Positions 52,828 to 62,302 of a DNA stretch of 64,000 nt are shown one piece after another; within the stretch, counting starts at the first letter, position 1; every line of letters begins with the position of its first letter. The DNA is from JAHJKV01 sp963678135. GTDB taxonomy: Bacteria; Desulfobacterota; Desulfovibrionia; Desulfovibrionales; Desulfovibrionaceae. The DNA lies in contig OY782667.1 of assembly GCA_963678135.1 (NCBI GenBank), positions 1 through 64,000 of the forward strand. Direction: 5' to 3'. The notes below the pieces were generated by a model. It was not told where the DNA came from. It made no database searches and was given only the letters and a program-made list of their open reading frames with translations. The position numbers and the translations under genes are program-made.

Positions 52828-53004
52828 GTCATCCTGCGCGTGAGTCGCAGGATCCAGTTCTTTTTCTTTGCTCTCTTTGGCTTCGGCAGGCTCAGCCAAC
52901 GTTTCCCTTTCTTGTCTTCTTCTCTTCTTCTTTGCTTCTTCTCCTACAGGGGCAAGTCCTCATAGCTCGGCTCTGCTGGATTCTGCGACTTCGCGCAGAA
53001 TGAC
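52828..53004. repeat. Paired-palindrome (REP/BIME-like) element, copy C
   Basis: Left arm 52828-52857, right arm 52976-53004, with an internal insert containing GGCTTCGGCAGGCTCAGCC, itself a short palindrome. Confidence 0.88.
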
Positions 53005-53153
53005 GGAGGCGGAAGCACTGCAACGCGATATAAAACACTGCAACGCGATATAAAACACTGCACTTTCGCTCTCTCGCGCCGTCCTGCCTCCCTTCTTGCC
53101 TTTCTGTTCGTATCGCTCTACTCCCTTTTTTTATTGTACCCCCTCCCCTTCTT

Positions 53154-53332
53154 GTCATCCTGCGCGTGAGTCGCAGGATCCAGTTCTTTTTCTTTGCTCT
53201 CTTTGGCTTCGGCAGGCTCAGCCAACGTTCCCCCTTCTTGTTTTCTTCTCTTCTTCTTTGCTTCTTCTCCTACAGGGGCAAGTCCTCATAGCTCGGCTCT
53301 GCTGGACTGTCGCGACTTTCGCGCAGAATGAC
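53154..53332. repeat. Paired-palindrome (REP/BIME-like) element, copy D
   Basis: Left arm 53154-53183 is intact; the right arm 53302-53332 is degenerate with small insertions. It carries the same insert as copy C. Confidence 0.85.
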
Positions 53333-53583
53333 GGAGGCGGAAGCACTGCAACGCGATATAAAACACTGCCACGCGATGTAAAACACTGCCATACTGTGTA
53401 AAGCACTACACCCCCTCCCCTTTCGCGCAAAATGACGGAGGCGGAAAAGGATAGGCTGTGCTTTTTTTGGGGAGGGGTAAAATTCCCTTCCGGCCGAGGG
53501 GTGGCAGGGCAGGGCTGACCGAATAGTTCTTTATGAGGAAATGCAGACGAAAAGAGAATGGAAACCTGCTCTTTCGCAAATCA

Positions 53584-53759
53584 CACACTTCACAAACAGG
53601 CCACGCGCTTTACAAACAGACTACAGGCTCGCACGCTTCACGAACAGACTCGCACGCTTCACAAACAGACTACAGACTCGCACGCTTCACAAACAGGCTC
53701 GCGCGCTTCACGAACAGGCCATGCGCTAAAAGAACAAACTCATGCGCTTTACGAACAAA
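53584..53759. repeat. Degenerate minisatellite, core GCRCGCTTCACRAACAG
   Basis: About eight copies of the core occur with spacing of 19-32 bases, the outer ones (CATGCGCTTTACGAACA and similar) more diverged. The core resembles the CTCGCTTCACACACA unit of 52134-52201, so the two arrays on either side of the 300-base repeat may be related. Confidence 0.8.
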
Positions 53760-53809
53760 GGGGCAGTATTGCCATGCACGGCAAAACTCTCAAGAGAAAT
53801 CAAAGAAAA

Positions 53810-53854
53810 GGCACTGGATTATGCAAGCTCGTACACAATCCAATGCCCTTTTTT
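53810..53854. terminator. Terminator-like hairpin downstream of the giant adhesin gene
   Basis: GGCACTGGATT (53810-53820) pairs with AATCCAATGCC (53837-53847); the single C-A mismatch becomes a G-U pair on the minus strand. CTTTTTT follows on the plus strand and CTTTTCTTTG on the minus. It lies about 180 bases after the adhesin stop at 54026. Confidence 0.6.
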
Positions 53855-54025
53855 GTTTATTATTCTCTGTATGTTTATTATTCTCAGTACAATGACGATT
53901 ACAAGATTGCAACTATGCAACACTATTCAAAGAGACTGCGGTGGAACATGCTCCTGAAGCATAGGCACTTAAAAAATCAATTACTATCTTCACAGGCATA
54001 CCTGCAACAAAGTTCCCCATAAATC

Positions 54026-57000
54026 TTAGCTATTCAGTATCAGCCTTACTGTGAAAGTCTGAGGAAGGGTGTTCAGACCTGTAATCTTGTTGTAAGGGGA
54101 TGAATAAACTATAATAAGAGATCTCTCCGAGACCTCTCCCGTTGCCACAGTATATACCTTGAGACCATTCATATACACAAAACCGGATAACCTCATATAC
54201 GTTGAAGATTTATCGCCAGCCCATGACCATCCCTCATCCAAATCTGTATGTATAATATATGTGTTGTTAAGTGGTACCAGTATATGAGGGTCGTTCATGT
54301 CATCCCCTGCTCGGTATAAATTCAACCTGTACTTATAATAGTCAGCGGATTCGGTGACTCCACGAAGATTCTTTATCCAATCTTTAGGAAGCACCGCATA
54401 CTTCGTGTAATCCTCGGTGTATATAACACATTCCTCACCCCAGCCCATAACAGTATCCACCCGAGCCTGTATCTCTCCGATAATATTAGAACTAATTGGT
54501 TTTCGAAGGGTGATAGTAATCTCAGGCATTGCTGGGGGTATATAAACTGTTGACGAGAAAGTTACAGTACATGAATCGGTGTGTCCAAGCCTGTTATCAG
54601 TCACGCTAAATGTAATTTCTGTCTCCTCATATTCCCCAGTCGTGTGTCCTGAAACCACCCCTGTTGTTGTATTAAAATCAAGGCCACCTAAATCTCCTTC
54701 ATAGGAATATGTACAATCATAGCTTCCGCCAGTAACTGTTAAAGGACTAAAGTCGCTTATATCTCTATTCACATTACAGGCTTGAGCAGTTGTATCCTTT
54801 GTAACCGCAAAAGCTTTATAGACCTTAAAGTTTACTGTGCAAGATTCTGTTGCAATTTCTCCTTCTCCGTTTTGATCCTGCACTGTAAAGACTACATCAA
54901 AACCTTCAAGATTTTCAGCTGCATCTGGCGATGGAGTTCCCGACACTTCACCTGTTGCAGAATTAAGAGATATACCATCAGGAAGCGCGACATCATTTTT
55001 ATACACTAAGTCAGGCTTTCCACCAGTTACACTGCTAAATGGGAAGAAAGATTCCATTGCTACCTCCTGAACGACTTCTTTAGCTGGAATGCTTGCTACC
55101 TGAACTGAGAGATGTTTATACACCGCAAATTTAATCGTACTATTAAGTGAAGCACATACTCCTTTGCTATCCTTAACTTGGACTTCTACTACAGCCTCAG
55201 AATATGTGCTTGTTGTAGTCCCTGTAATCTGCCCGTTACTAAGATTTAAGCCTTGGGGGAGCTGGTTCGTAGACACGACTTTATAAGTATAAGGTTCAGT
55301 CCCTCCGCTCACACTTGTAAACGGACTAAAGCTAGGACTATCACCAACATATAAGATACGATCTGCAGTATTTGGTGTTGCAGTTAGAGGAGTATAAACA
55401 GCAAAAGTGACAGTCGTCGTCGTCGATGCGCTATTCTCATCTGTTATCTTGAAGGTAATTTCAAACTCAGCTGTAGCAGTGGTAGAGCCAGATAATACAC
55501 CGTCATTAAGAGCTAAGCCATTGAGAGAACCAGTTTGCACTTCATAGGTATATGGTGCTGTACCTCCGCTAACAAGACTTTGCAGGTCAAACTCATCCAT
55601 ATTAACACCTTGGGTCAATACAAGAGAGGTATTATCAGCAGAAAGAGCGTCATTGACCGTAAAGCTCACGGTAGTCGTAGTAGTTGCGCTATTCTCATCT
55701 GTTATCTTGAAGGTAACATCAAAATCAGCTGTAGCAGTGGTAGAGTCAGATAATACACCGTCATTAAGAGCTAAGCCATTTAGAGAACCAGTTTGCACTT
55801 CATAGGTATATGGTGCTGTACCTCCGCTAACAAGACTTTCCAGATTAAAGGTCTTCATATCTGTACCTTGGGTCAATCCAAGAGACTTATTCGTAGCAGA
55901 AAGAACGTCATTAACCGTAAAGCTCACGGTAGCCGTAGTAGTTGCGCTATTCTCATCTGTTATCTTGAAGGTAATTTCAAAATCAGCTGTAGTAGTGGTA
56001 GAGTCAGATAATACACCGTCATTAAGAGCTAAGCCATTTAGAGAACCAGTTTGCACTTCATAGGTATATGGTGCTGTACCTCCGCTAACAAGACTTTCCA
56101 GATTAAAGGTCTTCATATCTGTACCTTGGGTCAATCCAAGAGACTTATTCGTAGCAGAAAGAACGTCATTAACCGTAAAGCTCACGGTAGCCGTAGTAGT
56201 TGCGCTATTCTCATCTGTTATCTTGAAGGTAATTTCAAAATCAGCTGTAGCAGTGGTAGAGTCAGATAATACACCGTCATTAAGAGCTAAGCCATTTAGA
56301 GAACCAGTTTGCACTTCATAGGTATATGGTGCTGTTCCTCCGCTAACAAGACTTTCCAGATTAAAGGTCTTCATATCTGTACCTTGGGTCAATCCAAGAG
56401 ACTTATTCGTAGCAGAAAGAACGTCATTAACCGTAAAGCTCACGGTAGCCGTAGTAGTTGCGCTATTCTCATCTGTTATCTTGAAGGTAATTTCAAAATC
56501 AGCTGTAGCAGTGGTAGAGTCAGATAATACACCGTCATTAAGAGCTAAACCATTTAGAGAACCAGTTTGCACTTCATAGGTATATGGTGCTGTACCTCCG
56601 CTAACAAGACTTTCCAGATTAAAGGTCTTCATATCTGTACCTTGGGTCAATCCAAGAGACTTATTCGTAGCAGAAAGAACGTCATTAACCGTAAAGCTCA
56701 CGGTAGCCGTAGTAGTTGCGCTATTCTCATCTGTTATCTTGAAGGTAATTTCAAAATCAGCTGTAGCAGTGGTAGAGTCAGATAATACACCGTCATTAAG
56801 AGCTAAGCCATTTAGAGAACCAGTTTGCACTTCATAGGTATATGGTGCTGTACCTCCGCTAACAAGACTTTCCAGATTAAAGGTCTTCATATCTGTACCT
56901 TGGGTCAATCCAAGAGACTTATTCGTAGCAGAAAGAACGTCATTAACCGTAAAGCTCACGGTAGCCGTAGTAGTTGCGCTATTCTCATCTGTTATCTTGA

Positions 57001-60000
57001 AGGTAATTTCAAAATCAGCTGTAGTAGTGGTAGAGTCAGATAATACACCGTCATTAAGAGCTAAGCCATTTAGAGAACCAGTTTGCACTTCATAGGTATA
57101 TGGTGCTGTACCTCCGCTAACAAGACTTTCCAGATTAAAGGTCTTCATATCTGTACCTTGGGTCAATCCAAGAGACTTATTCGTAGCAGAAAGAACGTCA
57201 TTAACCGTAAAGCTCACGGTAGCCGTAGTAGTTGCGCTATTCTCATCTGTTATCTTGAAGGTAATTTCAAAATCAGCTGTAGCAGTGGTAGAGTCAGATA
57301 ATACACCGTCATTAAGAGCTAAGCCATTTAGAGAACCAGTTTGCACTTCATAGGTATATGGTGCTGTTCCTCCGCTAACAAGACTTTCCAGATTAAAGGT
57401 CTTCATATCTGTACCTTGGGTCAATCCAAGAGACTTATTCGTAGCAGAAAGAACGTCATTAACCGTAAAGCTCACGGTAGCCGTAGTAGTTGCGCTATTC
57501 TCATCTGTTATCTTGAAGGTAATTTCAAAATCAGCTGTAGCAGTGGTAGAGTCAGATAATACACCGTCATTAAGAGCTAAACCATTTAGAGAACCAGTTT
57601 GCACTTCATAGGTATATGGTGCTGTACCTCCGCTAACAAGACTTTCCAGATTAAAGGTCTTCATATCTGCACCTTGGGTCAATCCAAGAGACTTATTCGT
57701 AGCAGAAAGAACGTCATTAACCGTAAAGCTCACGGTAGCCGTAGTAGTTGCGCTATTCTCATCTGTTATCTTGAAGGTAATTTCAAAATCAGCTGTAGCA
57801 GTGGTAGAGTCAGATAATACACCGTCATTAAGAGCTAAGCCATTTAGAGAACCAGTTTGCACTTCATAGGTATATGGTGCTGTTCCTCCGCTAACAAGAC
57901 TTTCCAGATTAAAGGTCTTCATATCTGTACCTTGGGTCAATCCAAGAGACTTATTCGTAGCAGAAAGAATGTCATTAACCGTGAAGCTCACGGTAGCCGT
58001 AGTAGATGCGCTATTGGCATCTGTTATCTTGAAGGTAATTTCAAAATCAGCTGTAGCAGTGGTAGAGTCAGATAATACACCGTCATTAAGAGCTAAGCCA
58101 TTTAGAGAACCAGTTTGCACTTCATAGGTATATGGTGCTGTTCCTCCGCTAACAAGACTTTCCAGATTAAAGGTCTTCATATCTGTACCTTGGGTCAATC
58201 CAAGAGACTTATTCGTAGCAGAAAGAGTATCATTGACCTTAAAGCTCACGGTAGTCGTAGTAGATGCGCTATTGGCATCTGTTATAGTAAAGGTAATGTC
58301 AAATAACTCTGCAACAGTAGCCTTACCAGAAAGGATACTACCAGCAAGAGCTAATCCTTTTGATCCAAGATCATATGCCGTTGTATAGGTATACGGTGCT
58401 GTACCACCGCTAACAAGACTTTGCAGGTCAAGATTATCCATATCTATATCTTTGGTCAATTCAAGGGACTTATTCGTCGCAGTGACAACGTCATTGACCG
58501 TAATCTTGACCGTGGCTGTTTCTGACGCAATGACATCATTGGCATCTTTGACATGGAAGGTAACCGATGTTTCAGTTTGCGTTTTATTCGGCGTACCAGA
58601 GATTTCACCAGTGCTTGTATCAAAACTTAAGCCCAGTGTAGCGATTATATCGCTTCCGTCAGTTTCTCCTTGCCCATCATAATAATATACATACGGCTTT
58701 GTACCACCCCTAGCCACAAGTGGCTTAAATTCGGACATGGCAGTGCCCTTGGTCAGGGTCAGTGCTGTTTCATCTTTCGTCGCAGAGATAGGTCCATTGA
58801 CCGTAATCTTCACTGTACTGGTGGTCGTGGCGATAGCACCATTCACGTCTTCGACTTGGAAGGTCACTTCCCTGTCAGTACAGGTTTCCGTTGGTGTGCC
58901 AGTGACATTACCAGAGCCATCATCCGCAAAATCAAGCCCTTCCGGCAATTTGTTCTCACTGATAACTGTATAAATATAGTGCCCGTCTGCGTCAGGAGTA
59001 CCGCCGGATACGCTACTAAAGGGCTTAAAGTCAGTAATTTTTTTGTTGATAGAAAATTTCTGCGCAGTTGTATCCGCCTCAGCCGTGATAAATTCATTGA
59101 CCGTGAACTTTACAGTGGCTGTAGTATCAGCAATAGCTCCGTTATCATCTGATACTTGGAAGGTAACATTAAAGGTACCTGTACCTATATCAGAAAAGGT
59201 ACCTGTACCTATATCAGAAGGAGCACCAGTGATATAACCATCTGCATCAATATCCATATCTGTGGGGAGTTGGTTCGTACTCGCGCTTGTCACTTCGTAA
59301 GTATATTTGCCATTGACATCAGGCGTACCACCGCTGGCAGTAAGTGGCCTGCAAACCTTCTCTTTGATGGCCGTATTGAGAGTCAGGGTTTGTGCGGTTT
59401 CATCTTTAGTCGCAGTAAGCTCACCATTTAGAATAAATGTAATTTCACCAGTAATAATTTCATCATTACTATCCTTAGCCACCGCTCCGTTCTTATCCTC
59501 AACCGTAAAGGTTACAGTTACAGTGCCAGTAGTTCCGGTAGAGCCTATGCCCTTAGGAGTACCAGTAATAAGGCCGGTATAGTCCCCAAGGTCGAGGCCA
59601 AGCGGAAGCGTTCCGTCCTTGACTTTATAGAGATATACATCGCCCTCAAAAGGCGTACCGTCTTTTACCTCAGTAAACATAGCAATGCCTTCTGTGGGCA
59701 GGATTTTATCCATGGTCAATTGCTTGGTGATTGAAGCTGCCGTTGCAGAAATATCAGCATTAATTGTAAAGGTTATGGGCTTGTTGGTGTCAGAAACAGC
59801 ACCATTTTCATCCTTAACATAGAAGGTGATTTCTGTTGGTCCAAATGGGGCTTCCGTTGGCGTACCTGAAAGCTCGCCAGTGTCAGGGTCAAGATATAAA
59901 CCTGCGGGCAAATCAGGGTCACAATAATATGTATAGCCACCATCATCGCCATCTGAAGTAGTACCGCCACTCGGCGTTCCAAGTGGACTAAAGGGAGTAA

Positions 60001-62278
60001 TCGGCGTTCCCTCGGTAAATTCTTGAGTTGAGGAAACATCATCATTCGCGTCGACCGTAACCACGTCATTAACCGTGATATAAATAGTGCTGGTAGTATC
60101 AGCAAAAGCATTAATATCTTTGACATGGAAGGTGACAGCGGTGCGCGTCAGTTCGTCATTCGGCGTACCATATATTTCGCCAGTGGTTTTATCAAAACTT
60201 AAGCCCAGTGTAGCGATTATATCGCTTGCGTCGCCTGCTCCCTCTCCATCATAAGAATATGTATAGTTGCCACTGGCATCAGTCGTACCACCGCTGGCCA
60301 CAAGTGGCTGGAACGCTGCGAGCATTTCAGCATCCTTGGTCAAGATCAGCTCTGTTTCAGTATTCGCAGTCGCCTCAAGAGGGCCATTAACCTTAATTTT
60401 CACTGTACTGGTGGTCGTAGATACTGCGCCATTATCATCCTTAACCTTGAAGGTAAGCGTTACCTCGCAGGGCTCAGTTGGCGTGCCTGAGACCTCGCCA
60501 GTTTTTGGATTAAACTTTAAGCCTGCAGGGAAAGAGGAATCCTCTGGCACAGTATAAAAATATGTATAGCTACTTCCTTCTGCAACATAACCACCCTCAT
60601 TTGCAGTAAGCGGTGTAAACGGAGTAATCTTAACATCCTGAGTCAATTCAGGGATTGAATTCGTGCCACTTGTTGCAGTAACAACAGGATTAACCGTGAA
60701 AGAGACCGTGCTGGTCGTTTCAGCATAGTCCGATTGCGAGTCTTTTACCTTAAAGGTAACTTCAGTTGCTGTTGCATTTGCCGTTGTAGGAGCATCGCTA
60801 AGTTTACCAGTGCTCGCATTAAGGCTCACAACACTTGGCAAAGAACCAGAAGCTATTTCATAAGTATAAGGAGGCGCACCACCGCTGACATTGCTGAATG
60901 GGCTAAAGTTTGGTTCAGCACCTACAGTCATGACCACTGTAGTTTGTGGATTAGCAGCAGCCACAATTGTATCATTGACAACAAACGGCACTGTACTTGT
61001 CGTTTGTGCTACCTTATTGTTCGCGTCTTTTACCCTGAAGGTAACGGAGATTGGTTCTTTGTTTACAGTAGTAGGAATACCTTCAATTTTGCCAGTGTCA
61101 GAATTAAAGCTCACGCCGTCGGGAAGAATGCCTTTGACAATCTCATAGATAAGGGGATGCGTTCCACCAGTTACGCTAGAAAATACTTTGCTACTATCAT
61201 CGTCTGGCACAGAAAAATACTGGGTTAATTCTTGCTTGGTTTCTTTGGCAACAGCCTCAATAGAACCTACAACTGTAAGCTCATATTGAAGTGCATCTCG
61301 AAGCTTCTCAGCTTCATCAGAAGTGTCACTGATCTCAGGCAATTCCATCGCAGGGAACGCATGGTGGGCAGGCTCGGTGACGGTGATGGTAGTGTCCCCA
61401 AGAGCCTTGAGCGTGATTTTTCCTGTATTATCAGCAGTGGCAACATCTGTATTTGAAGACGTATACTCCAAAGCTCCGCCGTTACCACCGGTAGCAGCCT
61501 GAACATAAGACCCCACGTCGATTGCGACTTGTCTATCAGGCCCGGCGTTTAAAAGATATAGCCCCTGAACAGAAACTTCCAGGGAAAGCTCTTCGCCAAC
61601 AGTTTTTACTTCACTAGTCTCTTTGTCAATAACTGTTTTTTGAGCAAGTACATTAAGAGGATATACATTGTTGCCACCAGTTATAAATGGTTGCTTAAAG
61701 GTTAAAGTTCGTGTTCCTGAGTCAAATGTAAAGCAATCTTTATACTTGCCCGCACGTATCCATCGATAGCCCTCATAATCTGTGACTTCTGCGCTTGCTG
61801 TATTATCATAAATCAATAAGTTAAAAGAACTTGCCACGTCAGAGCTAGCAATAGTCTGATAGGTTCCTGATACTTTTTGAATATCATCAGTTTCCACAAT
61901 TCTAGGTTCAAAGTCAGTTGCCTCTTCAATAACTGCTTCAACTTCTGCTTTTTTCTCTACTTTGACCCCTACCCCATCATCCGATTCAATCCGCAATTCA
62001 ACGCTGTGATTTTGAATATCTGGATTCAAAAAATCTTTAATTACGGTAAATGTATCTTTACCTGGTTCGCTTACTGTTTTGGTTTGTACGGCTTTGCCAT
62101 CAACAAGCCAAGTAATCACAAAATCATCTTCTATAATCTGCCTATTTGCTTCAAACTCCACCACAAGAGTCTCACCTATAAAGACGTACTCAATCTCGTG
62201 TGTTACATCTGCATAAGCAAGCTGAGACACGATCAAAAGGAAAAAGACAGAAAGAATAAATTTTGTATAATGTCGCAT
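54026..62278 (-). CDS. Giant secreted Ig/cadherin-like repeat protein (putative adhesin, ~2750 residues)
   Basis: The product (from the ATG at 62278, SD GAGAAG) has its own signal peptide (RHYTKFILSVFFLLIVSQLAYA, cut before DVTHE). A unique N-terminal region of about 220 residues and a BIG2-like domain (SNTDVATADNTGKITLKALG) lead into about 24 tandem putative-Ig domains of 85-110 residues with the recurring SGGTAPYTY ... GL.L ... G.L.G.. ... VTF.V.D ... V.FTVN pattern. Ten of these (residues 1352-2211) are near-identical 86-mers. About 170 C-terminal residues form a different domain that could be the binding tip. No membrane anchor, LPXTG or barrel is present. It begins in the same frame as the upstream inverse-autotransporter barrel gene, 8 codons past that gene's TAG, so it may be that barrel's detached passenger. 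Surface adhesion is inferred from domain type. Confidence 0.85.
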   Translation of the reverse strand: MRHYTKFILSVFFLLIVSQLAYADVTHEIEYVFIGETLVVEFEANRQIIEDDFVITWLVDGKAVQTKTVSEPGKDTFTVIKDFLNPDIQNHSVELRIESDDGVGVKVEKKAEVEAVIEEATDFEPRIVETDDIQKVSGTYQTIASSDVASSFNLLIYDNTASAEVTDYEGYRWIRAGKYKDCFTFDSGTRTLTFKQPFITGGNNVYPLNVLAQKTVIDKETSEVKTVGEELSLEVSVQGLYLLNAGPDRQVAIDVGSYVQAATGGNGGALEYTSSNTDVATADNTGKITLKALGDTTITVTEPAHHAFPAMELPEISDTSDEAEKLRDALQYELTVVGSIEAVAKETKQELTQYFSVPDDDSSKVFSSVTGGTHPLIYEIVKGILPDGVSFNSDTGKIEGIPTTVNKEPISVTFRVKDANNKVAQTTSTVPFVVNDTIVAAANPQTTVVMTVGAEPNFSPFSNVSGGAPPYTYEIASGSLPSVVSLNASTGKLSDAPTTANATATEVTFKVKDSQSDYAETTSTVSFTVNPVVTATSGTNSIPELTQDVKITPFTPLTANEGGYVAEGSSYTYFYTVPEDSSFPAGLKFNPKTGEVSGTPTEPCEVTLTFKVKDDNGAVSTTTSTVKIKVNGPLEATANTETELILTKDAEMLAAFQPLVASGGTTDASGNYTYSYDGEGAGDASDIIATLGLSFDKTTGEIYGTPNDELTRTAVTFHVKDINAFADTTSTIYITVNDVVTVDANDDVSSTQEFTEGTPITPFSPLGTPSGGTTSDGDDGGYTYYCDPDLPAGLYLDPDTGELSGTPTEAPFGPTEITFYVKDENGAVSDTNKPITFTINADISATAASITKQLTMDKILPTEGIAMFTEVKDGTPFEGDVYLYKVKDGTLPLGLDLGDYTGLITGTPKGIGSTGTTGTVTVTFTVEDKNGAVAKDSNDEIITGEITFILNGELTATKDETAQTLTLNTAIKEKVCRPLTASGGTPDVNGKYTYEVTSASTNQLPTDMDIDADGYITGAPSDIGTGTFSDIGTGTFNVTFQVSDDNGAIADTTATVKFTVNEFITAEADTTAQKFSINKKITDFKPFSSVSGGTPDADGHYIYTVISENKLPEGLDFADDGSGNVTGTPTETCTDREVTFQVEDVNGAIATTTSTVKITVNGPISATKDETALTLTKGTAMSEFKPLVARGGTKPYVYYYDGQGETDGSDIIATLGLSFDTSTGEISGTPNKTQTETSVTFHVKDANDVIASETATVKITVNDVVTATNKSLELTKDIDMDNLDLQSLVSGGTAPYTYTTAYDLGSKGLALAGSILSGKATVAELFDITFTITDANSASTTTTVSFKVNDTLSATNKSLGLTQGTDMKTFNLESLVSGGTAPYTYEVQTGSLNGLALNDGVLSDSTTATADFEITFKITDANSASTTATVSFTVNDILSATNKSLGLTQGTDMKTFNLESLVSGGTAPYTYEVQTGSLNGLALNDGVLSDSTTATADFEITFKITDENSATTTATVSFTVNDVLSATNKSLGLTQGADMKTFNLESLVSGGTAPYTYEVQTGSLNGLALNDGVLSDSTTATADFEITFKITDENSATTTATVSFTVNDVLSATNKSLGLTQGTDMKTFNLESLVSGGTAPYTYEVQTGSLNGLALNDGVLSDSTTATADFEITFKITDENSATTTATVSFTVNDVLSATNKSLGLTQGTDMKTFNLESLVSGGTAPYTYEVQTGSLNGLALNDGVLSDSTTTTADFEITFKITDENSATTTATVSFTVNDVLSATNKSLGLTQGTDMKTFNLESLVSGGTAPYTYEVQTGSLNGLALNDGVLSDSTTATADFEITFKITDENSATTTATVSFTVNDVLSATNKSLGLTQGTDMKTFNLESLVSGGTAPYTYEVQTGSLNGLALNDGVLSDSTTATADFEITFKITDENSATTTATVSFTVNDVLSATNKSLGLTQGTDMKTFNLESLVSGGTAPYTYEVQTGSLNGLALNDGVLSDSTTATADFEITFKITDENSATTTATVSFTVNDVLSATNKSLGLTQGTDMKTFNLESLVSGGTAPYTYEVQTGSLNGLALNDGVLSDSTTTTADFEITFKITDENSATTTATVSFTVNDVLSATNKSLGLTQGTDMKTFNLESLVSGGTAPYTYEVQTGSLNGLALNDGVLSDSTTATADFDVTFKITDENSATTTTTVSFTVNDALSADNTSLVLTQGVNMDEFDLQSLVSGGTAPYTYEVQTGSLNGLALNDGVLSGSTTATAEFEITFKITDENSASTTTTVTFAVYTPLTATPNTADRILYVGDSPSFSPFTSVSGGTEPYTYKVVSTNQLPQGLNLSNGQITGTTTSTYSEAVVEVQVKDSKGVCASLNSTIKFAVYKHLSVQVASIPAKEVVQEVAMESFFPFSSVTGGKPDLVYKNDVALPDGISLNSATGEVSGTPSPDAAENLEGFDVVFTVQDQNGEGEIATESCTVNFKVYKAFAVTKDTTAQACNVNRDISDFSPLTVTGGSYDCTYSYEGDLGGLDFNTTTGVVSGHTTGEYEETEITFSVTDNRLGHTDSCTVTFSSTVYIPPAMPEITITLRKPISSNIIGEIQARVDTVMGWGEECVIYTEDYTKYAVLPKDWIKNLRGVTESADYYKYRLNLYRAGDDMNDPHILVPLNNTYIIHTDLDEGWSWAGDKSSTYMRLSGFVYMNGLKVYTVATGEVSERSLIIVYSSPYNKITGLNTLPQTFTVRLILNS
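55646..58225 (-). repeat. Ten tandem 258-bp units inside the adhesin gene
   Basis: Ten consecutive in-frame 258-bp units (86 codons each) are almost identical at DNA level; visible differences are single bases such as GTACC/GCACC, CCGCTAACAAGACT context T/A, and GTAGCAG/GTAGTAG. The flanking domains (58226-58486 and 55388-55645) are clearly related but diverged. This points to recent expansion or gene conversion within the array. Confidence 0.95.
59171..59218 (-). repeat. In-frame 24-bp tandem duplication in the adhesin gene
   Basis: AAAGGTACCTGTACCTATAT-CAGA occurs twice in a row (59171-59194 and 59195-59218), adding a second SDIGTGTF to one Ig-like domain. It looks like a fresh slippage duplication. 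Confidence 0.9.
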
Positions 62279-62302
62279 AGTACTTCTCACGTTTTTTTAT
62301 AA

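Larger units (their letters stand above)
52458..53400. repeat. Threefold tandem ~300-base repeat
   Basis: Units start at the shared CTCTCGCGCCGTCCTGCC at about 52458, 52741 and 53068 (lengths about 283, 327 and 333). Each runs through a C/T-rich stretch, one paired-palindrome element, and ACGCGATATAAAACACTGC-type short repeats. Units 2 and 3 carry an extra ~41 bases containing GGCTTCGGCAGGCTCAGCC. Confidence 0.88.
52080..54025. other. 1.9 kb gene-free, repeat-rich tract
   Basis: The region between the MBL-fold gene and the giant adhesin contains two minisatellites (52134-52258 and 53584-53759), a threefold tandem ~300-base unit (52458-53400) with three paired-palindrome elements, and a terminator-like hairpin (53810-53854). 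Its pyrimidine-rich plus strand keeps several overlapping frames open by chance; none has a convincing start or protein-like composition. Confidence 0.75.

Noticed and set aside
52117..53401. Several plus- and minus-strand ORFs of 60-146 codons in the C/T-rich tract
   Set aside because: Open only because the strand is almost free of A; products are Ser/Leu/Pro or Arg/Glu low-complexity and repeat with the DNA units.
53533..54022. Overlapping plus-strand ORFs of 120 and 154 codons
   Set aside because: Both read through the minisatellite at 53584-53759 in different frames and give repeat-derived peptides (HASQT, ARFTN). No SD and no protein-like composition outside the repeat.
55535..58306. 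A ladder of 72-residue plus-strand ORFs every 258 bases
   Set aside because: They are the antisense shadow of the repeated domain in the minus-strand adhesin gene; identical spacing and lack of SDs show they are by-products.
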